Below the pieces are notes generated by a model. The model was not told the DNA's origin, searched no databases, and was given only the letters and a program-made list of their open reading frames with translations. The position numbers and the translations under genes were made by a program. A DNA stretch of 55,930 nt from Actinomycetes bacterium (GTDB taxonomy: Bacteria; Actinomycetota; Actinomycetes; Actinomycetales; Cellulomonadaceae): contig JAJYSG010000008.1 in the NCBI GenBank assembly GCA_021793675.1, positions 1 to 55,930 of the forward strand, in the 5' to 3' direction. Positions 30,688-40,927 of the stretch are shown piece by piece; positions within the stretch are counted from its first letter, which is position 1, and every line of letters begins with the position of its first letter.

Positions 30688-31731
30688 GTGCCGGCGACCG
30701 CGCTGACGGCCGACCTCGTCACGTCTCGGGACGCGTGGGACAGTGACGTCCTGGCCCTGGGCGGCCACCCGTTGCAGCTGTGGGGCTGGGGCCAGGTGAA
30801 GGCCGCCGGGGCGTGGACCCCGTACCGGCTGCGCATCACCGACGGCGGGGATCTCGTCGGGCTCGCGCAGGTCCTCGTGAGGCGCCTGCCCGCGCCGTTC
30901 GGACGGCTCTCCTACGTGCCGCGCGGACCGGTGGTCGTCGGCGACGACGGCACCGGGTCGGGCGAACGGCGGGCGGCGGTGACCGCGGCCGTCGTGGCCT
31001 GGTGCCGCGACACGGTGGGCGGCATCGGCGTCTCGTTCGAGCCGGACTGGCCCGCCGAGACCGGTCCGCACGTGCTGGGCCTGCGCCCCGGCCGGGCTCC
31101 GGTGCTGGTGCCGACGACCGTCGTGCTCGACCTGACGAGGTCGCCGGACGTGCTGCTCGCCGCCATGGACCGCTCGCCGCGGCACGACATCCGCAAGGCG
31201 GCGCGGGACGGCATGGACATCCGCCGCGTGACCGGTGAGCGCGACGTGCGAAGGGTCCTCGACGTGTACCGGGAGACGGCGCGGCGTGCCGACTTCGCGC
31301 TGCACTCGGACGAGTACTACCTGTCGGTCCACCGGGAGCTCGGCGAGCGCTCGGTGCTCGTCGCGGCGTACCTCGACGACGCGCCGGTGTCCTTCTCGTG
31401 GTGCATCAACTCCGCCCGCACCTCGTTCCAGCTCTACGGGGGCGGCACCGCCGCCGGCCGCAAGATGCGCGCGACGACCCCGGTCTACTGGCGCTCGGTC
31501 GAGATCGCGCAGCAGGACGGCCTGTCGCGGTTCGACTTCAACGGTCTGCTCAACGACGGGATCAGCGACTTCAAGCGCAGCCTGGCCAAGCACGAGGACG
31601 CCATGGTCGGCACGCTGGACGTGCCGTTCTCGCCGCTGTACGACGCGTGGACCCGGCTGCTGCCCACCGCCAAGCGGACGCTGCGCGCGCTGCGCCGCGT
31701 GCGTGGCGGCGACGCGACGGACGCCTCGTGA
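30688..31731 (+). CDS. FemAB-family aminoacyl/peptidyl transferase (peptidoglycan bridge type)
   Basis: A 347-residue protein with two GNAT-like halves typical of FemX/FemAB: an N-terminal LQLWGWGQVKAAGAW segment and RLSYVPRGPVV near residue 75, then SPRHDIRKAARDGM, LYGGGTAAGRKMRATTPVYW and FDFNGLLNDGISDFKRSLA. The family moves an amino acid from aminoacyl-tRNA to the peptidoglycan stem peptide of lipid-linked precursor. It starts 1 bp after gnd and overlaps murJ by four bases (GTGA), so it is coupled to lipid II export. The amino acid used is unknown. Confidence 0.9.
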   Translation: MPATALTADLVTSRDAWDSDVLALGGHPLQLWGWGQVKAAGAWTPYRLRITDGGDLVGLAQVLVRRLPAPFGRLSYVPRGPVVVGDDGTGSGERRAAVTAAVVAWCRDTVGGIGVSFEPDWPAETGPHVLGLRPGRAPVLVPTTVVLDLTRSPDVLLAAMDRSPRHDIRKAARDGMDIRRVTGERDVRRVLDVYRETARRADFALHSDEYYLSVHRELGERSVLVAAYLDDAPVSFSWCINSARTSFQLYGGGTAAGRKMRATTPVYWRSVEIAQQDGLSRFDFNGLLNDGISDFKRSLAKHEDAMVGTLDVPFSPLYDAWTRLLPTAKRTLRALRRVRGGDATDAS

Positions 31732-33401
31732 CCGACGCCGGGACCGAGGACCGGCTGAGCGACGAGCGGCTGCGCCGCGGCTCGATCGCCATGACGGTGG
31801 GGACGTTCGCGTCCCGCGGCACCGGGTTGGCCCGCAGCATGCTGCTCGTCGCGGCGATCGGCCTCGTCGGCCCCGTGGCGGACGCGTTCGACGTGGCCAA
31901 CACGCTGCCGAACATGCTGTTCGCGCTGCTGTCGACGGGCGCCATCCAGGCCGTGCTCATGCCGCAGATCATCGCGGCGATCGCGACGCGGGACTCCAAG
32001 GAGCGGCTCGACAAGCTCCTGACGCTGACCACCGTGGTGCTCGCCGCGCTCACCGTGGTGCTGGTGGCGGCCACGCCGGTGCTGGTCCGGCTGTTCACGC
32101 TGGCCGGTGGCTGGCGGCCGGAGCAGGTGGCCGTGGCCATCGCGTTCGGCTACTGGTGCATCCCGCAGATGTTCTTCTACGGCCTGTTCGGCGTGCTCGG
32201 CGACGCGCTCAGCGCGCGGGGCCAGTTCGCCGCGATCGGCTGGGCTCCGGTGGCGAACAACATCGTCTCCATCGCCGGCTTCGGCGCGTTCGTGGCGATC
32301 TGGGGCGTGGCCCCCAAGAACGGTCCGAGCCTGGTCGGGTGGACGACCGGGCAGACGGTGCTGCTGGCCGGGACGGCCACGCTCGGCATCGTCATCCAGG
32401 CGCTGCTGCTCGTCGTCGCGCTGCGGCGGGGCGGGTTCCACTGGTCGCTGCGCCTCGGCCTGCACGGCCTGGGGCTGCGGACCGCCGGCAAGGTCGTCGG
32501 GTGGACGTTGGGCGCGGTGGCGCTCGAGCAGGTGGGCGTGGCCTACCTGAAGAACTTCACGTCGGCGGCCGGCGCCGCGATGACTGCCGGGGGACTGGCC
32601 GCCGGCAACGCGGCGTTCACCAACGCGCTGACGATCTACCTGCTGCCGCACTCGCTCGTGGTGGTCTCCATCGTCACGGCCCTGTTCCCCCGGATGAGCG
32701 CCGCGGCGTCGACGGGCAACCTCGCCGGCGTGCGCGCCGACATGTCGACCGCGCTGCGGATGGCCGGCGTGTTCTCGGTGCTCTCCGTCGCGGTGCTCGT
32801 CGTGCTCGCCGCGCCGCTCATGAAGGCGCTGCTGCCGACGATCACCCAGCACGAGGTCGACGTGAGCGCGCCCGTGCTCCAGGCGATGGCGCCCGGGCTG
32901 GTGGCCATGGGAGCGACCGTCATCGCCAAGCGGATGTACTACGCGTTCGGCGACGGCCGGGGCATCTTCGTCATCCAGGTGCTGGCGACGGTCTCCCTCG
33001 TGCTCGTCATGTGGCTGGGCACGCGGTGGCTGAACGTCGCCTGGTGGGCCGTTGCGGCGGCCGCCGCGACCACGATCTCCACCTGGATCTCGGTGCTCGC
33101 CCGCGTGCGAGGGATGCGGCGCAAGCTGTCCGGGATCGACGGCCACCGCGTGCTCGCGGTGCACCTCAAGGCCGGCCTGGCCGCGGCGGTCGCGGCCGGG
33201 GTCGGCTGGGCGCTGCTCACGGCCATGACGCGGGCCACCGGGCCCGCGGGGCTGCGCTGGGGTGCTGCGGTCCTGGTGTGCGCGGCCGTCGGCACGACGA
33301 TGGTCGCCGTGTACGTCGTCCTCATGCGGGTGCTGCGGGTGCGAGAGCTCGACGCGGCGCTCGGACCGGTGCTCCAGCGGCTGCGCGGGGTGGGCCGATG
33401 A
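31728..33401 (+). CDS. murJ: Lipid II flippase MurJ (MviN family)
   Basis: A 557-residue integral membrane protein with about 14 transmembrane segments of the MATE-like MurJ fold, moving undecaprenyl-linked peptidoglycan precursor across the membrane. The N-terminus (RGSIAMTVGTFASRGTGLARSMLL) with the conserved Arg residues of the lipid II cavity and the NTLPNMLFALLSTGAIQAVLMP segment are characteristic. No kinase-like C-terminal domain is fused, unlike mycobacterial MviN. GTGA overlaps link it to the FemAB gene, and an ATGA overlap links it to the DegT gene. Confidence 0.93.
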   Translation: MTDAGTEDRLSDERLRRGSIAMTVGTFASRGTGLARSMLLVAAIGLVGPVADAFDVANTLPNMLFALLSTGAIQAVLMPQIIAAIATRDSKERLDKLLTLTTVVLAALTVVLVAATPVLVRLFTLAGGWRPEQVAVAIAFGYWCIPQMFFYGLFGVLGDALSARGQFAAIGWAPVANNIVSIAGFGAFVAIWGVAPKNGPSLVGWTTGQTVLLAGTATLGIVIQALLLVVALRRGGFHWSLRLGLHGLGLRTAGKVVGWTLGAVALEQVGVAYLKNFTSAAGAAMTAGGLAAGNAAFTNALTIYLLPHSLVVVSIVTALFPRMSAAASTGNLAGVRADMSTALRMAGVFSVLSVAVLVVLAAPLMKALLPTITQHEVDVSAPVLQAMAPGLVAMGATVIAKRMYYAFGDGRGIFVIQVLATVSLVLVMWLGTRWLNVAWWAVAAAAATTISTWISVLARVRGMRRKLSGIDGHRVLAVHLKAGLAAAVAAGVGWALLTAMTRATGPAGLRWGAAVLVCAAVGTTMVAVYVVLMRVLRVRELDAALGPVLQRLRGVGR

Positions 33402-34582
33402 CCCCGGACCCGGACACCCGGGCCGTCACGGCCGCGCTCGCCGCACGGACCGGCACCGATCCGGCCGACTGGTTCCTGGTCTTCAAGGCGCGCTACGGCC
33501 TGCAGGTCGTCTTCGACATGCTGCGCGAGATCCGGGGCCCGGGGGACGTCGTCACGCAGATCTTCACGTGCGCCACCGCGGTGGATCCGATCCTCGTGGC
33601 CGGGCTGACGCCGGTGCACGCCGACGTGTCCGCCGCCACGGTCTCGATCGACCCCGACAGCCTGGTGCTGCCGGACCGGGTGCGTGCCGTCGTCGTGCAG
33701 CACACGTTCGGCATCGTGGACGACGACCGGGCGGCGCGCGTCGCGGCGACCGCGCGGGCCGCCGGCGCGCTCGTCGTCGAGGACTCGGCGCACTGCGCGA
33801 CCCGGATGGCCCGGGACGCTTCCGGCGCCCCGATCGCGGACGTCTCGGTCCACTCGTTCGGCATCGAGAAGGTGCTGCCCACGAGGTTCGGCGGCGCGGT
33901 CTGGGTCAACCCGGCGACCGGTGACGCCGCGCTGCGACGGTCGCTGGTCGACGAGCTCGCGGGCCTGCCGGCGGCCGGGCCACGGCTGGACGCGCTGGCA
34001 CGCGTGTACCGGACACAGGTCGGCGTGCTCAACCGGCTGCCGCGCGCCGTCGCGGCGCCGCTGCGCGGCGCCCTGACGCGGTTGCGCGTGTTCGAGCCTG
34101 CCGTCGCGCCGGTCGAGGCCCGCGGCCGGCTGCCGTACCGGCCGATGCGCCCGTCGGCGTGGATGACCCGGCAGGTGGCTGCCGCGCTGCCCGGCCTGGA
34201 CGCGGTCCAGCGGCGTCGTGCCGCCGCGGTCGCGGAGTACCAGCGCCTGCTCGGCGACGCCGTGCAGGTCCCGGCGTCCGCCCGGCCCGACGACCCGCTC
34301 GTGCGCTGGCCGTTCTTCGCCGCGGACGGCCCCACCGCGGTGCGCATCCTGCAGGCGCTGGGCGCGGCCGGGGTCTACGCCGGCAGCTGGTACCGACCGG
34401 CGCTGTTCCCCGGGGTCGGGGACCCGGCCCGCTACGGGTACACGCCGGGCGACGGCCGCCTCGCCGTCTCGGAGGACCTCGTCGAGCGTGTCGTCAACCT
34501 GCCCACCGGCGGCGACGTCACGCAGGCCCGCCGAGCCGCGGACGTCGTGCTCAGGGTCGTGGGCGCGCCGCGGAGTACCTGA
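33398..34582 (+). CDS. DegT/DnrJ/EryC1/StrS family PLP-dependent protein
   Basis: A 394-residue PLP-fold enzyme of the sugar aminotransferase family. The PLP lysine is in VHSFGIEKVLPTRFGG (about residue 170), VVEDSAHC carries the cofactor-ring Asp, and QIFTCATAVDPILVAGLTPVHAD is the typical N-terminal region. It could aminate a nucleotide sugar or other keto substrate in envelope synthesis; the substrate is not known. It is translationally coupled to murJ (ATGA). Its last 32 bp overlap the convergent ATP-grasp gene. Confidence 0.85.
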   Translation: MTPDPDTRAVTAALAARTGTDPADWFLVFKARYGLQVVFDMLREIRGPGDVVTQIFTCATAVDPILVAGLTPVHADVSAATVSIDPDSLVLPDRVRAVVVQHTFGIVDDDRAARVAATARAAGALVVEDSAHCATRMARDASGAPIADVSVHSFGIEKVLPTRFGGAVWVNPATGDAALRRSLVDELAGLPAAGPRLDALARVYRTQVGVLNRLPRAVAAPLRGALTRLRVFEPAVAPVEARGRLPYRPMRPSAWMTRQVAAALPGLDAVQRRRAAAVAEYQRLLGDAVQVPASARPDDPLVRWPFFAADGPTAVRILQALGAAGVYAGSWYRPALFPGVGDPARYGYTPGDGRLAVSEDLVERVVNLPTGGDVTQARRAADVVLRVVGAPRST

Positions 34583-35792
34583 CGTAGTCGAGCGACCGGC
34601 GCAGGTCCAGCCGCGCCACCTCGAGCCGGCGGCGCAGCGACCGGTCGGCCCGGTAGCGCAGCGTGTGCACCCGACCGCGTCGCGCGACGGAACGCACCTG
34701 GGCGCGCAGCGACCGGGGCACGAACCACAGCAGCACCGGGTACGGCACGTTGACCCAGAGGCGCTCCTCGGTGGTGACGACGTCCTCGGGAGTCCGGCCG
34801 TACACGTGCTCCTCGACGGTCCGCTGGGCGATGTTCGCGCCCGCGGCCGTGGCGTAGTAGGCGGTCGCGCCGGTGCGCAGGTTGACCTCGAGGAGCTTGT
34901 CGACACCGTCGGCGTCCCGCATGACGTCGAAGTTCGCCGCGCCGACGTAGCCGATGCCGTCGAGGAACCGGCGCAGCGAGGCGACGAGCGTCTCGTCGTG
35001 CACCGAGATGATCGCGTTGTTGTTCCCGACGAGCTGCGGGTTCCACTCCGTGAGCGCGACCTGGCCGAGCGAGGCCATCCGCAGGGTGCCGTGCCGGTCG
35101 GAGTACGTGTTGGCGACGCGCATCACGTGCTCGTCGCCCGCCAGCAGCTCCTGGACGACGAGGTCACCGGCGTAGCCCGCCCGGTGGATCCGCCCGACGA
35201 CGTCCCGCAGCTCGTGGGCGTCGTGGACCCGGTACACCTTCTGCTTGCCCTCGAACGCGATGCGCGGGTACGTGTCGGTGTCCGAGGGCTTGAGGATCAC
35301 CGGGTAGCCGAACGGGAGCGCGTCGCCGAGCGTGTCGTCGTCCTCGCCGGGCGGCACCACGACGGTGCGCGGGTACGGCACGCCGAGCTGCTCGCACGTC
35401 CGGTAGAAGTCCGTCTTGTCGATGACGCGCCGCTTGAGAGGCTCGTCGACCAGCGGGATGACGTAGTCCGCGGCGAGCTCGGCGCGGTGGTCGATGAGCA
35501 CGTTGGTGTAGTACTCGATCGTCGCGAACAGCACCCGGGTGCGACCGGGCAGCTCGGCCACGAGCTCACGCAGCGTCGCGACGACCGCGTCCGGCTCGCC
35601 GAACGACGCGTGGACCCGGACGTCGAGGATCGCGGAGCGGGCGGTCTCGTGCAGCGCGGCGCGCCCGAGTGCGAGCGAACGGACCCCGTACGCCTCGTGC
35701 AGCGCGCGCGCCGTGGCGTACGCGCCCAGGCCGGTGCCGAGGATGACCGGCACGAAGTCGTCGTTGCCGTAGCGCGTGGCCTCGCGCGTCAC
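34551..35792 (-). CDS. ATP-grasp carboxylate-amine ligase
   Basis: A 413-residue ATP-grasp enzyme. The ATP-binding lysines lie in YPVILKPSDTDTY and FEGKQKVYRV (about residues 165-190), the strand VVQELLAGDEHVM follows, and the Mg-binding Glu/Asn are in LLEVNLRTGATAYY (about 300). It couples a carboxylate to an amine at the cost of ATP. Size and pattern recall D-aspartate ligases that branch peptidoglycan precursors; next to FemAB and MurJ genes, attachment of a D-Asp or D-Glu bridge is an attractive but unproven role. The GTG start overlaps the upstream gene by four bases. Confidence 0.85.
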   Translation of the reverse strand: MTREATRYGNDDFVPVILGTGLGAYATARALHEAYGVRSLALGRAALHETARSAILDVRVHASFGEPDAVVATLRELVAELPGRTRVLFATIEYYTNVLIDHRAELAADYVIPLVDEPLKRRVIDKTDFYRTCEQLGVPYPRTVVVPPGEDDDTLGDALPFGYPVILKPSDTDTYPRIAFEGKQKVYRVHDAHELRDVVGRIHRAGYAGDLVVQELLAGDEHVMRVANTYSDRHGTLRMASLGQVALTEWNPQLVGNNNAIISVHDETLVASLRRFLDGIGYVGAANFDVMRDADGVDKLLEVNLRTGATAYYATAAGANIAQRTVEEHVYGRTPEDVVTTEERLWVNVPYPVLLWFVPRSLRAQVRSVARRGRVHTLRYRADRSLRRRLEVARLDLRRSLDYVRYSAARPRP

Positions 35793-36274
35793 CCGAGCTC
35801 GCTCGTGCCCAGGTAGAGGTGCAGCACCGGGACCCGCAGGGCGTCCCGGGCACGGGACGCCCAGTCACGGTGGAAGGTGTCTTCGACGAGGTGCGGGTAC
35901 GTCGCCACGACGATCTCGCGGGCGCCGTCCTCGGCGACCGCGGCCCGCAGCGCGGGCAGCGGGTCGTCCTCCACGACGATGCCCGTCGCCTGCCGTCCCG
36001 CGGCCGCGAGCGCATCGAGCGTGCAGCGCAGCTGCTGCTCGGCGGTCGCCTTGGCCTGCGGAGCCGTCGGCTCGTGCCCGGTGGCACGCTCCCAGGCGAC
36101 GCGCAGCTCGCCCAGGCTGAGCGAGTCGAGCACCCATGGCAGCAGCGGCCGTTCGGTGTCCGCGGGCACCAGCACGCGGTAGGCGAGGTCTTCGTCGGGG
36201 TGCAGGGCGACGACGTGCGTGACGTCGTCGGGGGAGAGCGCGTCCTCGGTGAGGACCACGATCGTGTCGGCCAT
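35789..36274 (-). CDS. Conserved hypothetical protein, USP-like fold
   Basis: A 161-residue soluble protein that I do not recognise with confidence. The alternating strand/helix pattern (TIVVLTEDALS, VVALHPDEDLAYRVLVPADTER, REIVVATYPHLVEDTFHRDW, VPVLHLYLG) is that of a universal-stress-protein-like or HUP-type fold, but the usual ATP-binding GxxG motif is absent. It lies 9 bp after the RibD-like gene and overlaps the ATP-grasp gene (GTGA), so it belongs to a three-gene operon. Confidence 0.7.
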   Translation of the reverse strand: MADTIVVLTEDALSPDDVTHVVALHPDEDLAYRVLVPADTERPLLPWVLDSLSLGELRVAWERATGHEPTAPQAKATAEQQLRCTLDALAAAGRQATGIVVEDDPLPALRAAVAEDGAREIVVATYPHLVEDTFHRDWASRARDALRVPVLHLYLGTSELG

Positions 36275-36283
36275 GGCGGGAGC

Positions 36284-37108
36284 CTAGGCGACCCGCCAGC
36301 GTCCCAGCAGCGTGTCGCCTCCCCGCAGCAGGTGGAGCAGCTCGAGTCGGGTCGTTCCGGCGAGCGGCGCGAGGCCCCGTCCGGGCGGCGTGGGGTCGCC
36401 GCCGACGAGCGGCCGGCGGGCCAGGCCGCCGACGAGCTGCGGGGCCAGGGTGAGGCACAGCTCGTCGACCGCACCCACCGCGAGCAGCTCCTGGAGCAGG
36501 TGGGGACCGCCTTCGGCGTGGATCCGTGTCAGGCCCCGAGCGGCGAGCGCGCGGACGGCCCCGGCGACGTCGACCCGACCGGCCGGTCCCGCGTCCCGAC
36601 CGGGGGGATCGGCGACGATGAGCCGGTCGTCGCCGAGCCGGTCGCGCAACGCCGCCAGTGCGGGCGCACCGGACGCGGTGACGACGATCGCTCCGGCGTC
36701 CAGGACAGCCTCGGGAACGGCCCCCGTGGCGGTCACCACCGCCATCTCGAGGCGCTCGGCGCGCCCGCGTGCCGCGCGCGCGGCGCGCAGCCGCGGCGGC
36801 ACCTGCACGTCGCCGTACCCCTCGGTGCGGACGGTCCCGGCGCCGACCAGCACCACGTCGGCGAGCGCCCGCAGCGCGCCGAACACGCGGTGGTCGGCGG
36901 CGTCCGCCAGGGACCCCGACCGTCCGTCCGGTCCGGTGGCGGCGCCGTCGAGGGAGGCCACCATGACGGCACGCACGTGGGCGCCGGTGGCGGGGCGCAC
37001 GGCGGGGTCGTCGAACAGCGCGAGCAGCGCCTCGTCGTCGTCCTCGGCGAGCACGGTGCCCGCGAGCACACCTGGCACCAGCACCTCGAGACTCACCGCC
37101 TGCGTCAC
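36284..37108 (-). CDS. RibD C-terminal domain pyrimidine reductase family protein
   Basis: A 274-residue member of the dihydrofolate-reductase-like RibD-C family, whose riboflavin-pathway members reduce the ribosyl side chain of a pyrimidine phosphate. VMVASLDGAATGPDGRSGSL (about residues 48-67), DVVLVGAGTVRTEGYGD and RIHAEGGPHLLQELLAVG are the family motifs. The deaminase half of RibD is absent and no other rib gene is nearby, so the substrate is uncertain. The GTG start at 37108 is 8 nt after TAGCGT (leaderless). It heads an operon with the USP-like and ATP-grasp genes. Confidence 0.87.
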   Translation of the reverse strand: MTQAVSLEVLVPGVLAGTVLAEDDDEALLALFDDPAVRPATGAHVRAVMVASLDGAATGPDGRSGSLADAADHRVFGALRALADVVLVGAGTVRTEGYGDVQVPPRLRAARAARGRAERLEMAVVTATGAVPEAVLDAGAIVVTASGAPALAALRDRLGDDRLIVADPPGRDAGPAGRVDVAGAVRALAARGLTRIHAEGGPHLLQELLAVGAVDELCLTLAPQLVGGLARRPLVGGDPTPPGRGLAPLAGTTRLELLHLLRGGDTLLGRWRVA

Positions 37109-37176
37109 GGGCGTCCACGCTACCCATCGCCGGCCGCCGGCGAGCGGCGTGCGGACCCGACGTAGGGTGGGCGACC
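37109..37176. promoter_or_regulatory. Divergent leaderless promoters for RibD-like gene and zapE
   Basis: A 68-bp gap between divergent GTG starts. TAGCGT on the minus strand (37122-37117) and TAGGGT on the plus strand (37163-37168) each lie 8 nt from their start codon. Neither gene has a Shine-Dalgarno sequence, so both messages probably begin at the start codon. Confidence 0.55.
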
Positions 37177-38162
37177 GTGACCCAGGCCGAGCCGATCGCC
37201 GACCGCGTCGGCCTGCCCGGCTCGCTCGTCGGCCGGTGGCCGGCGCCGAGCACGCAGCGCCTGCTGGCCGACCTGGTCCCGCCGCGGCACTTCGCGCGCG
37301 AGCGCTTCGACACCTACCGGCCGGACCCGGCGCACCCCTCGCAGACCGCCGCCCTGGCCCGGCTGCGGCAGGTCGCCGACGTCGTGGCACACCCACCCGC
37401 GCTGCCGCGCTTCCGTCGCCGGCTGCCCGCGCGTCCCGCGGTGTACCTCGACGGCGGGTTCGGCGTCGGAAAGACGCACCTGCTGGCCTCGTTGGCGCAT
37501 GCGGTGGGGGCGCCGGGCACGGCGTACGGCACGTTCGTCGAGTACACCCACCTGGTGGGGGCGTGGGGCTTCCCGGCGACCGTGGCGGCGCTGGCGCGCC
37601 ACGCGCTGGTGTGCATCGACGAGTTCGAGCTCGACGACCCGGGCGACACGATGCTCATGACGCGCCTCGTCAGGGAGCTGTCGGACCGCGGCGTCGCGCT
37701 GGCCGCGACGTCGAACACGCTGCCGGAGTCGCTCGGGCAGGGCCGGTTCGCCGCGGAGGACTTCCTGCGGGAGATCCAGGCGATGGCGTCCCGGTTCGAG
37801 GTGCTGCGGATCGACGGACCCGACTACCGGCACCGCACCGCGGCGACCGGACGGCCGGGCCTGACGGACGACGAGGTGCGGTCAGCCGTGGCGGCCCGTC
37901 CCGACGCGACGCTCGACGACTTCGGCGCGCTGCTCGACCACCTCGGGCGCGTCCACCCGAGCCGGTACGGCGCGCTCCTGGACGGCGTCGGCCTGGTCGG
38001 TCTCACCGGGGTGGGCCCGGTGGCCAGCCAGGACGTGGCGCTGCGTCTCGTGGTGCTCGTCGACCGGCTCTACGACCGGGACGTGCCCGTGGTGCTCGGT
38101 GGCACCGGCGAGCGTGGGCTGTTCGCCGACGACATGCTCGCCGGCGGGTATCGCAAGAAGTA

Positions 38163-40328
<2,166 letters not shown>

Positions 40329-40341
40329 GCCCGGCACCCCC

Positions 40342-40644
40342 TCAGACCGTCTGCCGCAGCGGCCAGGCCACCAGCCGGGGGATCCCGGGCGGCGCGGCCT
40401 GCGCGAGCGCGAGGAACCGGGCCTCGGCCCGGTGCAGCCGGATGTGCTCGTCGAGCGACCACGTCGGGCCGTTGGTGAGCGTCATGCCGCAGGCGCACGC
40501 GATCGTCACCGTTCCCCCCGCTCCGGCCTGGGCGAGGCCCACCGTGGTGTGCTCGGTGGCCGCGCGCACCTTGGCGCGGCGCATGGCCGCGCTCACCGGC
40601 ACGACGGGCACGACCGGGAGCGGTGACGTGGGTTGCGGCGGCAT
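40342..40644 (-). CDS. Hypothetical protein with possible zinc-binding Cys/His cluster
   Basis: A 100-residue basic protein with no recognised family. After a Pro/Val-rich N-terminus, residues about 48-72 read TIACACGM ... SLDEHIRLH, a CxC and HxxxH arrangement that could hold a zinc ion. The ATG is 6 nt after TAGCGT on the same strand (leaderless). It ends 13 bp before the glgX start, so it is probably in the glgX operon. A nucleic-acid or regulatory role is only a guess. Confidence 0.7.
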   Translation of the reverse strand: MPPQPTSPLPVVPVVPVSAAMRRAKVRAATEHTTVGLAQAGAGGTVTIACACGMTLTNGPTWSLDEHIRLHRAEARFLALAQAAPPGIPRLVAWPLRQTV

Positions 40645-40714
40645 GCCGTCACGCTACCCGCAGGCCGTGACCAGGGCAGGTGCGGGACGGGCGCCGACCG
40701 GGTAGAACCGTGCC
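40645..40714. promoter_or_regulatory. Divergent leaderless promoters of two hypothetical genes
   Basis: A 70-bp gap. TAGCGT on the minus strand (40656-40651) lies 6 nt before the zinc-cluster hypothetical ATG; TAGAAC on the plus strand (40703-40708) lies 6 nt before the ATG of the 68-residue acidic protein. No RBS on either side. Confidence 0.5.
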
Positions 40715-40921
40715 ATGACGGACCGGACCCGCGACCTGCACTCCGACCCGGCCGCGGAGCACCTGGCCGACCCCGTGCCGTCGGAGGCCGCGCTGCAGGC
40801 GGCCGACGCGCGCTCGGGCGGCGACGTCGGGCGGGCGCCGCGCTCGCTCCACCAGGCGGAGCTGACGGCGGACGACGAGGACTCGCCGGCGGACGAGTGG
40901 GACGACGAGGCGCGGCTGTAG
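40715..40921 (+). CDS. Small acidic hypothetical protein
   Basis: A 68-residue, strongly acidic, probably disordered protein (many Asp, Glu, Ala; no hydrophobic core). No domain recognised. Support comes from the TAGAAC box 6 nt before the ATG, GC-rich third positions and a clean fit between neighbours: it ends 6 bp before the convergent App1 gene. Function unknown. Confidence 0.6.
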   Translation: MTDRTRDLHSDPAAEHLADPVPSEAALQAADARSGGDVGRAPRSLHQAELTADDEDSPADEWDDEARL

Positions 40922-40927
40922 CGGCCC

